Below are positions 1 through 11,800 of a DNA stretch of 64,000 nt, in pieces. The translations under genes were made by a program, and so were the position numbers. The stretch is from Xiphophorus maculatus. Taxonomy: Eukaryota; Chordata; Actinopteri; Cyprinodontiformes; Poeciliidae. The stretch is from positions 20,752,501 to 20,816,500 of the forward strand of contig NC_036447.1 in NCBI RefSeq assembly GCF_002775205.1, given 5' to 3'. The first letter of the stretch is position 1; each line of letters begins with the position of its first letter. The notes beneath the pieces were generated by a model. The model was given only the letters and a program-made list of their open reading frames with translations, made no database searches and was not told the origin of the DNA.

Positions 1-228
1 AGCATGGGTCTGACAAGTCCTCTAAGTGACCAGAGGATGAGTCCTGGGAGTCAGCAGGGGGCACCGGCGTTGCATTCCAGAACAGAGACAAAGACATCCA
101 GCGCACTGTCAACACCCAGGTGTGAAGAATTTTCTGGCGAGCTCTGTGGATCCTCAGAGCGTACAGAAGAGACGAAGCAAGACAAGAATGTTGCATCTAA
201 AACTGACAAAGAAAATTACATCCAATGA
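1..228 (+). CDS. C-terminal end of an unidentified protein (partial, 5' side outside window)
   Basis: The frame is open from the first base and ends at TGA 226-228, so about 75 C-terminal residues are visible. They are Ser/Thr/Glu/Lys-rich with no recognisable fold and end in the short sequence KENYIQ, which looks like a disordered tail. A roughly 1.7-kb AT-rich stretch follows and ends at a polyadenylation signal (1900-1905), as expected for a last exon with its 3' UTR. I do not recognise the protein. The frame could also be chance, because no splice acceptor or domain anchors it. It would be the plus-strand neighbour upstream of pld5. Confidence 0.45.
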   Translation, partial: SMGLTSPLSDQRMSPGSQQGAPALHSRTETKTSSALSTPRCEEFSGELCGSSERTEETKQDKNVASKTDKENYIQ

Positions 229-1925
229 TTTTTTTATATAAAAACTGACAGGACATCCTTGGAAAAGACATTGGTGTGGGGTTTAGTTATTTTGATGGCT
301 TTTTTTCTCGCTGAAGATATAAGAAGGTGAGTGAAGCTTTTATCAAGGTAAAGTTTGTTGACTGTGTTGTCAAATGTATCATTTTGGATCTTCAGCGTGT
401 CACAGGAAATGCAGTTAAGAAAAGACTGAAGTATTTACAATGAGCCATGTGTCTTTGTGTTGCAGGTTATTTTTGTCCAATATACTTAACAAAAATATGA
501 GAAAAAAGCATACTGATGGAGTGTTAAAACTCAGACATCTTGGTTTTTAAATGAGGTAATATTGACTTCAAGTCCCCATTAGAGACACAAAAGTTCCATA
601 ATAGTAAAACAGACACAGAATCCTAATTTAAAGGGCAGATATCCCGATTTTCTTTTTTTGTTTTTACAAACATACAGCTATTACTTACTTTATATTATAT
701 TTTTTTTCGCTTTTTTATAAGAACTCTCACACATTTCTGTTCAACAGGAAACTTAGTGTCCAGGTGACAGGTCATCATACATATAAGATGCTAATTTTCT
801 GTTTTGAGAGGCGTGACTACATAGGCTTTGTTTTGCTGTCAACAACAAACTGATTTGAAAGACAATGAAAAGACTAATTAGATTATTTTTTAACTGTTTC
901 AATATTTAGAGGTTTTATGGATCCACAATGTGATATTTGCCCTTTAAAGAGATCCAATTGTATCAGATCAGAAACCAAAACAAATCTGATTAAGTGTCCT
1001 TTTTTGCTGCCATAGTTATTTATTTAAATAAATATGAAGTACTTTTCCATGTCTTTCCTGTTTATCAGTCTTTCTCTGTATTGACTTTCCAATCTCAAAT
1101 CTCCATTATGACTTCTTCTTAGGAAATGAACTGGCCTTGCAGGGTATCTTTAGTTACATTTATTTCTTAATGTTCTCTCCTTGTGTTAATGTGGTTGAAA
1201 TTCAGTGCATCAGAACAAAAACTGGTTGTTATTACACAATATAAAGGCAAACATAGCTCATGGGGTGGATTTTTCTCTTTCAAGCAAATTTTGTCACAAG
1301 TGCCCTGGATCAAACAATCAGTGGAGATAGTAGGAAATAAAGGGGAGGTGGAGTTTGCTCCTTAGGAGGCTTGAAGTGCTGATAAACTTGTATCGTCTTA
1401 TTAATCTTTGCGGGACCAGGACATGACGTTCCTAAACACACATTTATCATGTTTATGTCTTTCACCAAAAGCAGGGTTTAAAACCAGCTACCAGGACATG
1501 AGCGGTTCCACAAACGGACCGCTAACAAAATGTTGTGTTAGAACCAGCATAGACAGGGACTACCTCTGAGTCCTGCAGCTGCATTTTACTATTTATAATG
1601 CAACCAAACAGGTGACTGTGTAATGACCGTAGGCTTTCCAATGTCTTGCCTCTTACCAATGTTTACACTTGAATGTACCCTAAAAAGATCTACTTTAAAA
1701 AAAAACAACTTTTAGCCAAAACAGTTTTAATAGAGACAAATTACTTTGTGCTCAGAACGCTTTCTCTATAATTCTGCAAACTTGTTGAAGCATTTGATGA
1801 TGTTTCTTTTTCTTTTTTTGATGTTTGTATGACTTTATTTTGTAATCTTGTTGGGTTAGATGTTGACCTTGCAATACATGTCTCGTTTGTCTCATTTACA
1901 ATAAAATGCATGATCATCATGACCT
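229..1925 (+). other. Probable 3' UTR of the upstream gene
   Basis: AT-rich non-coding sequence without a convincing exon or transposon, running from the stop at 228 to the polyadenylation signal at 1900-1905. Its assignment as 3' UTR is inferred from that signal and from the lack of any other feature. Confidence 0.4.
1900..1905 (+). terminator. Polyadenylation signal AATAAA
   Basis: Canonical AATAAA preceded by a T-rich stretch and followed within 40 bases by T-rich sequence. It is the first strong candidate downstream of the stop codon at 228. Confidence 0.5.
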
Positions 1926-2716
1926 ATTTTTGGACTATCTTTGCTATTATTTAACTGGATAAAAAACTACTTTTGGAGAATTATTTGCAAATGACAGCTG
2001 CTTTATAAATTTCAGATTTTTATTTTCTATCCAAATATAACCAACTTTTGAAATATGACGCAGAGAGAGAGAGGATGAAATTGGGATGGTTTAAATCTAA
2101 ATGCTGTAGGTTTATACTGGTTTTTGAAGTTGTAACTCTTAGGTAGTTAATTTTTAGTTACTCTGTGGTTGGAGTTTAAATACTTTAGACCTGTACAGTG
2201 CATAGCCAAAGCTTTAAAAACATATTTTTGGCACAGCAAAAACCTCTGACAAAAGTAAGAGAAAAACATTTAATTTGAGTGAAAACAAGAAAGCCCCATT
2301 TGTAGTTTTATTAATCGTTTTACAACTAGTTTGGTGTTGTGCATATTGAGAAAGATAAGAGTTTAATTTACTTTAAATTCACCATTCAGTCTATAGCACT
2401 ATGCAGGGCTAACATATTAAAAGAAATGCTGTTGCTGCTTGAAAACAGCTTTAAATTGTAATAATCATTAGCTTAAATGCTGTACTACTAACTTTAAAAA
2501 TTGTGTAGCTTTATGTTATTAAAGCTAAAGTTTAATCAGTAATACTTTTATAACAAATTTATGTCAAATCATGATTTCTTGGTTAATGTAAAGTTATCAT
2601 AACAAAGACATTTTGAATAATGTCAACTTTGTATTAAAAGTGTCATGATTTACCGAATGACACTTTATGACAACAGTCATAAATATTCATGAAGACTTAC
2701 TCATGTTCATGACAGG

Positions 2717-2963
2717 TGTTGTGTCATGCTTTTTTTTTTTTTTTCCTTTTTTTTCCCCCCGAAGAGTTTTTGTGGAGCTAGTGGCTCGTATTTTTTCCAC
2801 AGTAGGCAGACAGGAGAGAGGGTGAGGAGAGGGGGGAAGACATGCGGCTAAGGTCGTTGGGACCGGGAGTCGAACCTGCGACGTCCGCGTCAAGGACTAA
2901 GGCCTCCAAATGTGGGGTGTGCTAACCCCCTGCGCCACCACAGCACACCCCTGTTATGTCATG
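2717..2963 (-). repeat. tRNA-derived SINE, minus orientation, inserted in a tandem repeat
   Basis: Read on the minus strand, a tRNA-like head starts near 2950 with a box A-like stretch (TGGCGCAGGGGGTTAGCA) and a box B (GGTTCGACTCC), then runs into a body ending in a long A tract (seen as the T-run from 2730 on the plus strand). The 12-mers at 2717-2728 and 2952-2963 differ at one position and could be target-site duplications. Because the target is itself a tandem repeat of the same motif, duplication and repeat unit cannot be told apart. Confidence 0.8.
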
Positions 2964-3091
2964 TTTATGACGGTGTTATGACATGTTTATGACGGTGTTA
3001 TGTCATGTTTATGACGGTGTTATGTCATGTTTGACAGTGTTATGTCATGTTTATGACGGTGTTATGTCATGTTTATGACGGTGTTATGACA
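2952..3091. repeat. Minisatellite, about 22-bp unit
   Basis: Six or more tandem copies of a unit close to TGTTATGTCATGTTTATGAC plus GG, with small variants (one copy shortened, one with ATGACA in place of ATGTCA). It appears to be an expanded internal part of the DNA transposon that ends at 3124. Confidence 0.85.
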
Positions 3092-4297
3092 GTCTTATTC
3101 ACAACCCGTCAAATAAAGTGTTACCAGAAAGAAAATTATCAAAAACAATCTATGTTCCCAACAAAGGCTAAAAAATTCTATTATTTTATAATTCATACAT
3201 TTGGATGTCAAGAGTTAAGAATAAAAACCCCAAAGAGTTTGTGCCACTTATTCTGCATAAGAAAAATCAATTTGTTTCACCATGAGTTCATTTCAAATTA
3301 TGCAGAAGATAATAAATTATTAGATCAGTTCTACAATAAGCCAATAAGAAAACTGTGTCACTGTTTAGTTTCCTTTATCCTCTTCCTCCTCCCAGAATCC
3401 CTTTTGGTCTCTAACGTCTCACACTCAGCTGTTCCTCTTACTGCCGTTTTTTTCTCACACTTTCTACAGAACGAATAGGATTTTAGAGGTCACCATGTCA
3501 AAGTTAACCCACAGCTAATTCCATGTCTCCAGACATTCAGCTTCACTTCCTCAATCCGTGAAAGCTGTGTGAAGATTTGTTTTTTTTCCCTTCTACTACA
3601 ATCAGCTCTCAGCACAGCTGCTGGGGCACATCAGCACCTCTGCAGGTGTCCATTGGAGTGGAAATGGTTTCTCTGAATCCCTACCAATTTACAAGGTGCT
3701 AGAATTGGTTACCATTATTCTCACTGCTTACAGTCATGTCAATAAATTACAATATATGTTGTAATTAGGCTCATTTGTCAGATTAAAAGTACCTTTTGGA
3801 AGTTGACAACCTTTGTGTGTAATCTATTTAATGTGTTTGACTAAGTTATAAAGTTCTTAAAATAAATTTTCACTTTTCAATAATATTCTAATTTACTGAA
3901 TGGCTTTGAAAGAATATATCGCTGCAGAAGTCACTATTTTTGTAGCACTTTCTGAACTATAAAGTTAAAAAACGAGCTTTTACATATGAAACTGTAATGA
4001 ATATGGATACAAACATCCATCAGTTGTGCCCTGTGTGATATTCAGTGAAACTGAAAGTGTCGCCGATGATTTAGCACCTCTATCCTTACTCTGAAAAAAA
4101 AAGATGAATGATGCTACTCCGTTGTGCATTTACATATTTCACTCTTTTTTTATTGATGAAACCTTTCCTCTTCGGTTATTAGAGGGGGAAAAAGTGAAAG
4201 TCTGGGTGGTTCAGATGGAAAAGTTTCAACACTGGTCAGCAGAAGGCCCAGCAGAGTCTGTACTTCCTTGTTAACTCAAGTGAAACGACCTTCCAGG

Positions 4298-4612
4298 GAA
4301 GTTGCTGGTCATATTCTTCACAGCCATTATTCACTCTGTCTCGTCTTCGTCCATCACTGTCTGGCTTGGCTCAGCGACAAAACAAAACAGGTCTAAACTG
4401 CAGCAAACAATCAAGTCTACAGAGAGGATTCCCCCCATCCAGGACTTTTACAGGGCTAGGGTCAGGAAAATGGCAGCTAACATCTATGCAGACCCCACAC
4501 ATCCTGGACACACACTTTTAGTGTCAATTCAAGTGTCTTCATTGTGGTCAAATTCTTTGTTTTTATGTCTAAACTTGGAGAATAAGGCTAATTCTGATTC
4601 TGAAGTTACTGG
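4298..4612 (+). mobile_element. 5'-truncated LINE (non-LTR retrotransposon) 3' end
   Basis: The translation carries features of the C-terminal tail of fish LINE reverse transcriptases: SITVWLGS, a TERI-like stretch, KMAANIYADPTHPGHTLL. It is followed by a short 3' UTR and a GATTCT-like tail near 4595-4605. The clade (CR1, L2 or Rex type) cannot be assigned from this fragment. There is no intact coding capacity. Confidence 0.7.
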
Positions 4613-4884
4613 AATAAAAATGGCCTCACTGCATATATATTTTCACAGTAATGTTCTACAGACAGAAGAGAACATGTGAACAAGGATAAGTAGTTTTCAC
4701 CAAATAACAGAGGCTGACAACATGATTTGCAGTAAATCTTTTCAGTCGCTCTTTTCTTGCACCACTGATTGCATCTACTTCACAAACCGAAAGCGTAATA
4801 ACATTTCTGAGCTATCACGTTTGATTTATTCCTTTGTATCTGTGGTTTTCTTCACAGTGTGGTGCACGAAAGGTTTCTTTAAGC

Positions 4885-5200
4885 CAGTGGTTCCCAAAGT
4901 GTGGGGCGCGCCCCCTGGGGGGGGCGCAGTGCCATTGCAGGGGAAGCGCGGGAACCAGTATGGATGAATGAAAAAAAAAGAAAAGTTACACAAAAGTATT
5001 TCACTGTAAGGATGGTTTGTAGTGTGTTTTGTTGCAACCTGAAGTGTGAAATAAACTTCAGTGGAGTTTGAAAACAAAATATGTGTATAGGTTTATGTCT
5101 GGTTGAACAATGTGTGTGTCCACTTGATTTTTTTTCTTTTTTGGGGGGGATTTTATTGTAATCCGTAGGGGGCCCAGAAGAAAATCTTTGGGAACCACTG
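4885..5200. mobile_element. hAT-type MITE with perfect 8-bp target duplication
   Basis: The termini are inverted repeats CAGTGGTTCCCAAAG and CTTTGGGAACCACTG. They are flanked by identical 8-bp direct repeats CTTTAAGC at 4877-4884 and 5201-5208. Length 316 bp with no transposase. The perfect target duplication indicates a complete insertion. Confidence 0.92.
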
Positions 5201-5733
5201 CTTTAAGCTGAGGCTGCACTCCTTCAGACATTCTCTGTGCCTCCCTGTAGTGATGTTTTATGTAAGTAACCTTTGGAAAAGATAAATCACATTATCTGAA
5301 TATATATCATTATGTTGGAACATCTTCTCACACTTTGAGCTATCACATTATTCCCCATCAGGTCCTGCTACAGCGCAATCAGGCAGAAGCTCTTGTTGCA
5401 CCTTAATCCTGTAGAAGAGCAGACTGGAGCCTACTGTCTCCCTCCTCCCACCTGGGAAGCTGTATTACATTGACGAGCTGCACACAAAGACACACACCCA
5501 CACACGCCCCTGTGAGTATCGGAGAGCGAACATGTTCTGGTGTTTCTGGCTACAAACAAGCGAGGTGTGTACTGAGCATCAGACAGCAAAGAGACCAGAA
5601 GCAGCTGATTCAGCTTTTGAAAGACAGATTAAGAAAGAGCAGAAGGGAGGACAGAAGTGACAGCGTCTTCCTGTGTGTGGATCAGAGTGTGTCTTCACCC
5701 CCCCACCAGAAGGCATCAGTCCACAGGTCATTA

Positions 5734-5892
5734 ATGGAGCTGTCAGCTGATATTCAGCTGGAGGGACAAGATGAAGCCACCCCAGCTCTGTTGGCCTGCG
5801 TGTCCCAGGTGAAAAGCAGCAGCTACAGCGGCGTCCAGCAGCAGGGCTACTCTGCAACCATCCTCCTACGACATAAAGACAAAGTGGAGCGG
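5734..5892 (+). CDS. pld5: pld5 alternative first coding exon A (long N-terminus)
   Basis: 53 codons from the ATG at 5734 to a GTGAGC donor at 5893, phase 0. The end of the exon aligns with the N-terminal cytoplasmic segment of mammalian PLD5 (conserved QQ-x-YSA and L-R-x-KDK). There is no in-frame ATG upstream in the open frame, which decides the start. It splices to exon 2 at 15711 over a 9.8-kb intron. Confidence 0.88.
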
Positions 5893-8800
5893 GTGAGCAG
5901 CCTGACAAGTGGCTTAGATGTTTTGAAATTATGTTTGCTTTTTGGAGAGTCAAAAAAAAAGGGTTTTCAACTGACTTTAAATGCAAAAAATTAATCCTGA
6001 TAACCAACCAAAAATAATGTAAAATGTAAATGTGATGCTGAGAAATTCAATCTAACATACTATGACTCCAGTGGAATGCTGCTCAGTATGTAAGCCTGCA
6101 ATTCATCTGTCTTCATGAAGGTGAATTGCCTTTACATGCAGCAGACCTCCATTGCCTCCTGCAGGAATTGATTACCTTTTTTTTTCTTTTTACCTTTACT
6201 GCATGTTTAAATGGAAACCACCAGTCTCAAAGACCTTTATATCAAGCAGCAGGAAAAAATACTTGCGTTAATCATATAAAAGATTAACGCAGAACACACA
6301 ATTGTACCATTTTGCACATAAAAAGCTTTTTAAAAGCATTTTCACAACTAATAAGGTTTTAATGCTGGTGGTTTTTAGAATTAAGCTGATTAAAAGTGGC
6401 TGCTGAGTGTACTGTTATCACGTCCTCATGCTCTGAATATTTACATCTCATTCAAAACTTTCTTCTTCATTCACTGAAACAATCTGTAGACCCACGTCCC
6501 AACCTCACATTTTCAATTCTTTAAAGCAAAAGTGTTAGCTTGGCCCCCGCTGGGTTTCCTTGACATCTTCCTTAATTTTTAATGTATTCTTGCTCAAACT
6601 GATGCCTGACACGGCACAGAGACGCACACATCAGATGGATTTGGGGGAGTTTCTAACACAAATGAAAGACTGTAAGTATTAGCCTTGCTGAGTAAACCAG
6701 AGAGCGTAGAGTTAACTCCATCGCTAAATTAAAACTGCACAGGTTTATGATAGATTAATAAGTCAGCGGTCTGAGATGAAGATAGTTCAAATGGGCTTCA
6801 AGCTTGAATTTTCTTAGTTATTAAAATTGTGCAGAAATGACTTTAAGCCAGGGAAAGACTGACTGGTAATGCAAACAGAAAAAATACCAGGCTGAATTCA
6901 AGCTACGTAATCGTCTTCATTCTGTTTGAATTTGATCCTTTTTGAAGTTTTTCCTTTGAGATTCAGAAGCATCCGTCCATCCATCCGTCCATCCATCCGT
7001 CCATCCATCCATCCGTCCGTCCGTCCGTCCGTCCGTCCGTCCGTCCGTCCATCCATCCATCCATCCATACAACTATCGTCTTTTGTGCTACCTATAATTG
7101 CAGGGTATTTAGGTTACATCCATACGTATACATGCCCAACAACCTTGCACAAATTCATACCTAAAGGCAATTTACAGACACCAAGTAACCCAATGGTAAT
7201 TTTCCTGGGCTGTAGGAAGAACTGGGAGTACATGGAGAGAACTGAAGTGTACACAGAGAGAGAGAACAGGCATACACTATGCAGAAACACCCAGGACAGG
7301 AGTGTAGACTGGTTCACTCTCCACAAGTTCCTCACTCTTTTACTGCGCTGCCTCGGATCATGTTTACTGTTTAGATTTGAAACATTTATACTTTTACTTC
7401 TTTCCACTGGTCTTGGTGGGATGAAGCTGTCGATATTGGTTGGAAGGAAGGTGGAGGCATAGAGGTGACAACTGGCTGGACTGGACCGATCGTCAGTCTG
7501 TCTGCTTGCTGATGATTGTAAGCTATTGAAGCAGATGATTGCTTTGTGGGCCCCAGCAGAGCATACAGTATAGATGGTACATAGAAATGAAATCGTTGTG
7601 TGTATTTTGAAAGAAATCTCAGAAAATCCCCAAAATACTTGGACTTTGAGCACATTAGCAATCAGGAGCGCAGCTCATTAGTGTTTCTGTATTTAACTAC
7701 AACACACAGTTGCAAGACAACAGTCATCTGTCTTTTTATTAGCAACTAAAACAAACCTGAATATTTACAAACCTCCTCTTTAGAAACTGAAATAACTAAC
7801 CTACCATCCTTCAAGCACTTTGGAAAGCTTTTTGTTAACCTTGTCCCTCTTCTGTTAATTTGTTTTCTGTCCTCTGTCGTCTGATATCAGTAGCTAGCTG
7901 TTATCAGACAACAACAGGATTTAAATGGGGAGAAAAAAAATCACGCTCCAGCACATTAAGAATAAGTTTTCCACCATCGCCCAGATCCGTCGCATTTAGT
8001 GCATATCCACTTTTTGCGCCACTGTTAGCAGTACATAGCAGTACGTCTTTAAGTAGGCTAATGCCAGTCACAAGCACACGATGCAACTGTTGGATGTCAG
8101 ATTGAAAAACAGTATTGTGTATTCTAGAGGAGGGAATATTTGTGATTAATTTTACAGCAAGGCATAATCTGGCTGCTTTGATGCTTATTGACTGTTATTT
8201 ATTACGAGGCACGACTTATTAAAAGCAGAAACATGAAAGCAAACATAATGAGATACATTAAAAAGGGGACACCTTTATACTCATATTTTCTCCCAATTAC
8301 CAATTATACAAAGAGTGTCGCTGTCTTGTTGTGTTATTACTTAATTAGAAACTGTTAAACAGAGTTTGCCTTTTTGTGTGGCGCTTGCATTTTACAGCTT
8401 TGAATTAATGTCTTGAGTCAGAGAATGAGACTGGACTCTGTCTGATAGTGACGTCCTGCACAAGGACACAGGACAGGAACTAGAGAGACCGCTGTGACCT
8501 CTGAATCCTTACTGTATACAACAATGCTCAAAAAGGTTGCAGATCAAGGGACGCTTCCTGAACTGTGACCTCAACAGAGACTGAGCGGGCTGGCAGTTTG
8601 TTCATTAGTATTCACAGCTGCAACAATGCAGCGACTGCAGTTGGCAAACTGTTTGTGTCGACAATTTCCTGGCTTGACCGCCAACGACTGTTAGCAATGG
8701 AACTTGGTCGTTTTGTAGAGAAGAAGTTAAAACAACCAAATAACAATGTTTCCGCTTTCAAAGTGTATTCATATGGTGAAAAAAAAAAATCATCTAATAT

Positions 8801-11800
8801 CTTCCCTAGTTTGAGACTTGAATGTGCTTTAATTTTAGAACAAAAAGCCTTTTTCTCCTTTTACGGAAGCAGCAACAAAGGCAATGTGACAAGTAAAAAT
8901 GAAAACTGATCCTGTTAAAGTACAGAGCAAAACCGGTGCATGGCATTTCTTCATCACATTTCTCAGAAGCAATGTAAACACCAGGATGTAATTTCCTTCA
9001 GTCTTGCTTTTATGATGTTATGCAAATCTGATGTTTCCCTGACAAACACTTCAAAAATGAAAAATTTGCTTTTGAGCCTTTAACTACCCTCAAGCCACAG
9101 TCTGACTGGCTTTGGGCCAACTTCTCTGGCCATGCCACCTTGCCCAGTCAGCTTCACAGCAGCAAATTGGTCTGAGGCTGTACTGTTATAAAAAGCCCAT
9201 ATCCTGCTCACATGTTCGAGCCTGCTTCTGGTGTGAAGGTTAAACACCTACAGAGAACGGTCCTTCAAAGGAGCAGTCATTGAAAGAGCAGTTGACATTA
9301 TTCATACAGAAGTAAATGGAGACAGTAAATCATGCTGGGCAATAAGTGAAGAGTCTGTGGGGAGAATTTAGGTCATCTGCAGGTCATTGTAGATCCTAAA
9401 TTGTGAAAACATTAAAGTTTGTGAAAGGAAATAAACGGAACATGCATTTGAATCTGATTTAAAAATGAGAAACGGCTAAAAAAAATCATAAAATATGAAT
9501 TAGGTTTGGTGTGTATTAGTATAAAATCTTTTTTTGTTTGTTTGTTTGTTTTGTTTTTTTGCAAGTGGAAACACCAAATTGCTTTTTCACTTATAGTAAA
9601 TTAAATCCAAAATTGACCATTTTTATTCAGGAACATCGTGAAAAAGAAAATATCTCCATTCAGCTGTGAATAATATTTAGAGATAAACATCGATTAACCA
9701 TACAGATTTGGGTTATAAATAAGTTTTACTCAGGGAGAAATTTGCTTTTCTTTGGAAACGAGACAGGTATCTGTCAGGGGATGATAAAACAATGTAAACA
9801 AGTATCAGTAAACAAAAGACAAATTCACCTGCTATTATTTACATTTTATTACGAAACTGCATGGGGAAAATGATTTATATCGTTCCATAAAAATCTGTGG
9901 AAAATTAGATTTTAGCATTACAGAAATCAAACCCTCATGATAATTGCTGACCAGTTTGTTTACGTTTCCTTTGGTATTTTGAGTATTTATATTCCTTGAT
10001 GAGCACAAAGTCTTCTTTAAGGTCTGAAGGGTTCCTTGCTATCACCCTAATCACTTTTTTTGCAAGTCTTTAGCTTGCAAAAACAAAAAAAAAGCAATTT
10101 ATGTGTTTGGATATTGTCAACCCCCTTCAGGAAAATGGCAGCTCTGTTAAGTTCAACGTTCTCTCAAAATATTAACACAACCCATTAAATCATTTGAATT
10201 AATTTGTTTAAAACTTTAGTAGCATTAGTTAGGATCAGATTCCATCACTCAGAGAGATAAGAGTAAGAACAATATGACAGACAGTATCATTTAACCAGCT
10301 CAAGATTTTTGTTTTGTTTTTGCTTCTGTATTTAAGCATCCTTTGCTTCTTGCTGACTAAGAATGACCAGTTTTGCTGCAATTAAATGCAGTAAAAACAG
10401 AAAGCCATTTCTTTATCTACATCTCTCCTAATTCTCGGAGCGGCTGTTAGCTGCTTTTCATTGATATTACCAGAAATGTAGAAAACCCAATAATCCTGCT
10501 CCCATGGGGGCAGTTTGGGTCTGCCCTTCGATTTTTTTATTTTTTTTACTTAACCCACATCCTCACAATGCCGTAGTAGGGTCAATATTTTAATTTAAGG
10601 GCACCTTACTCCACTTAAAATGAGAGCATTTAGGTGTCAGCTTAACTGTGTGTAGATACAGTGCCTTGCAAAAGTATTCGTACCTCTTGAACAAAAGATA
10701 TTAAATGGCCTTCAAAATGTTTACAAATAAAATCTGAAATATTGTGTGCATTATAATTCTCGCCTAAGATGTTGGGAAGAAACTTGATTCATACTGTAAA
10801 ACATTTCATATTTATAAGGCATTACTTTGTGTTGTTCTAGTAAATTAATTCCCAATAAAATACAACAAAGTGTGGCTATTGCAAGATGAAATAAAATGTG
10901 AAAAAGCTCAAGAGAAATGAAAACAAGAGGCTGTATTTGGACCAGACGCACATGAGCAAAGGCTAACCAACTGGGAAAAATGGACACATGAACCTATTTG
11001 GTAGAGTACAGCCACTCAATTAAAAACCCCGCCCTGCAGCGTTCTGCAGACACTCTCTCACTTTCTATCCGACCTCTGGATCTGACCTTAAACTCACTAG
11101 CAGCTGGTCAAGAGAAGAGAGCTATAATTCATGTTTTCTTTCTGGGCCAAACTCAGTACAGAAATATTTATTTACAATAAATACCAGATTTGGTTTTCTG
11201 TCCCCTCCGTATAATTTCTCATGCACTATTTTCAGATCCTGACATGACGCTAACATATTGTTAATAAAGTGTTTTTAAAACAATCCCACAAAACTGCACA
11301 GAAAGGGCAAACATGTCAAGTAACGAAAGTTCACATTACGTGAAAGAAAGAAGTCCTACCGTTTACTCTCAGCTTCTTCCTTTGCCATGTTTTGTTAAAA
11401 GCAATCTTTTCTTTGTCACTAACTAAAGCTCCTTGCAGTTTCATTTGTACACTTTTCTGCAAAGTCAGAATGCTGCTCACAGTGCAGATTGTGAAGATAA
11501 GGAGTATTAATTAACTTTTTGTGCTGTAATGACTGTCAAGTGAATAAAGTAGCGTTTGAAGACGTGTGATCGTGTCAATGTGCTGCAGCGTGTTCATCTC
11601 CACACAATCAAGCACTGCTGTAACAAGCTTCAACTGAAATTATGCATTTAGAAGATGGGATTTGTTTCGTGTTTCTCACTGAGTTTTGAATTGAAGTTTG
11701 CTCGCCCACATATGTGAGGCTTTAGGACCTTCACCTCTCCTGGGAGTTACTCATACGCCTCCCTCACCTCCGTCTCACCCCCTTGTTTTACTCCCTCTCT

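Larger units (their letters stand above)
2560..3124 (-). mobile_element. Non-autonomous DNA transposon copy (TIR GGTAACACTTTATTTGACGGG)
   Basis: The right end at 3104-3124 is the reverse complement of the left end of the element at 12155. Internal stretches of alternating TCATGA/TGACAC motifs are also shared between the two. The left boundary here is not clear. The SINE and the minisatellite lie inside it. Confidence 0.55.
1926..5733. other. Intergenic region between the upstream gene and pld5
   Basis: Apart from the DNA transposon with its nested SINE and minisatellite, the LINE fragment and the hAT MITE, this is AT-rich sequence with no supportable exon. From about 5430 it becomes less AT-rich and is the likely 5' UTR of the long pld5 transcript, because the reading frame of the first coding exon is open back to 5470 without an in-frame ATG before 5734. 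Confidence 0.5.

Noticed and set aside
2850-2950. tRNA gene on the minus strand
   Set aside because: Box A and box B are present, but the head does not close into a cloverleaf and it continues into a SINE body with an A tail.
6970-7066. CRISPR-like regular repeats
   Set aside because: Simple tetranucleotide microsatellite in a vertebrate genome; no spacers or cas genes.
6926-7462. 178-codon open frame starting in the ATCC/GTCC repeat
   Set aside because: Opened by the tetranucleotide repeat (Arg-Pro-Ser/His-Pro runs) followed by retroelement-like sequence; no protein family.
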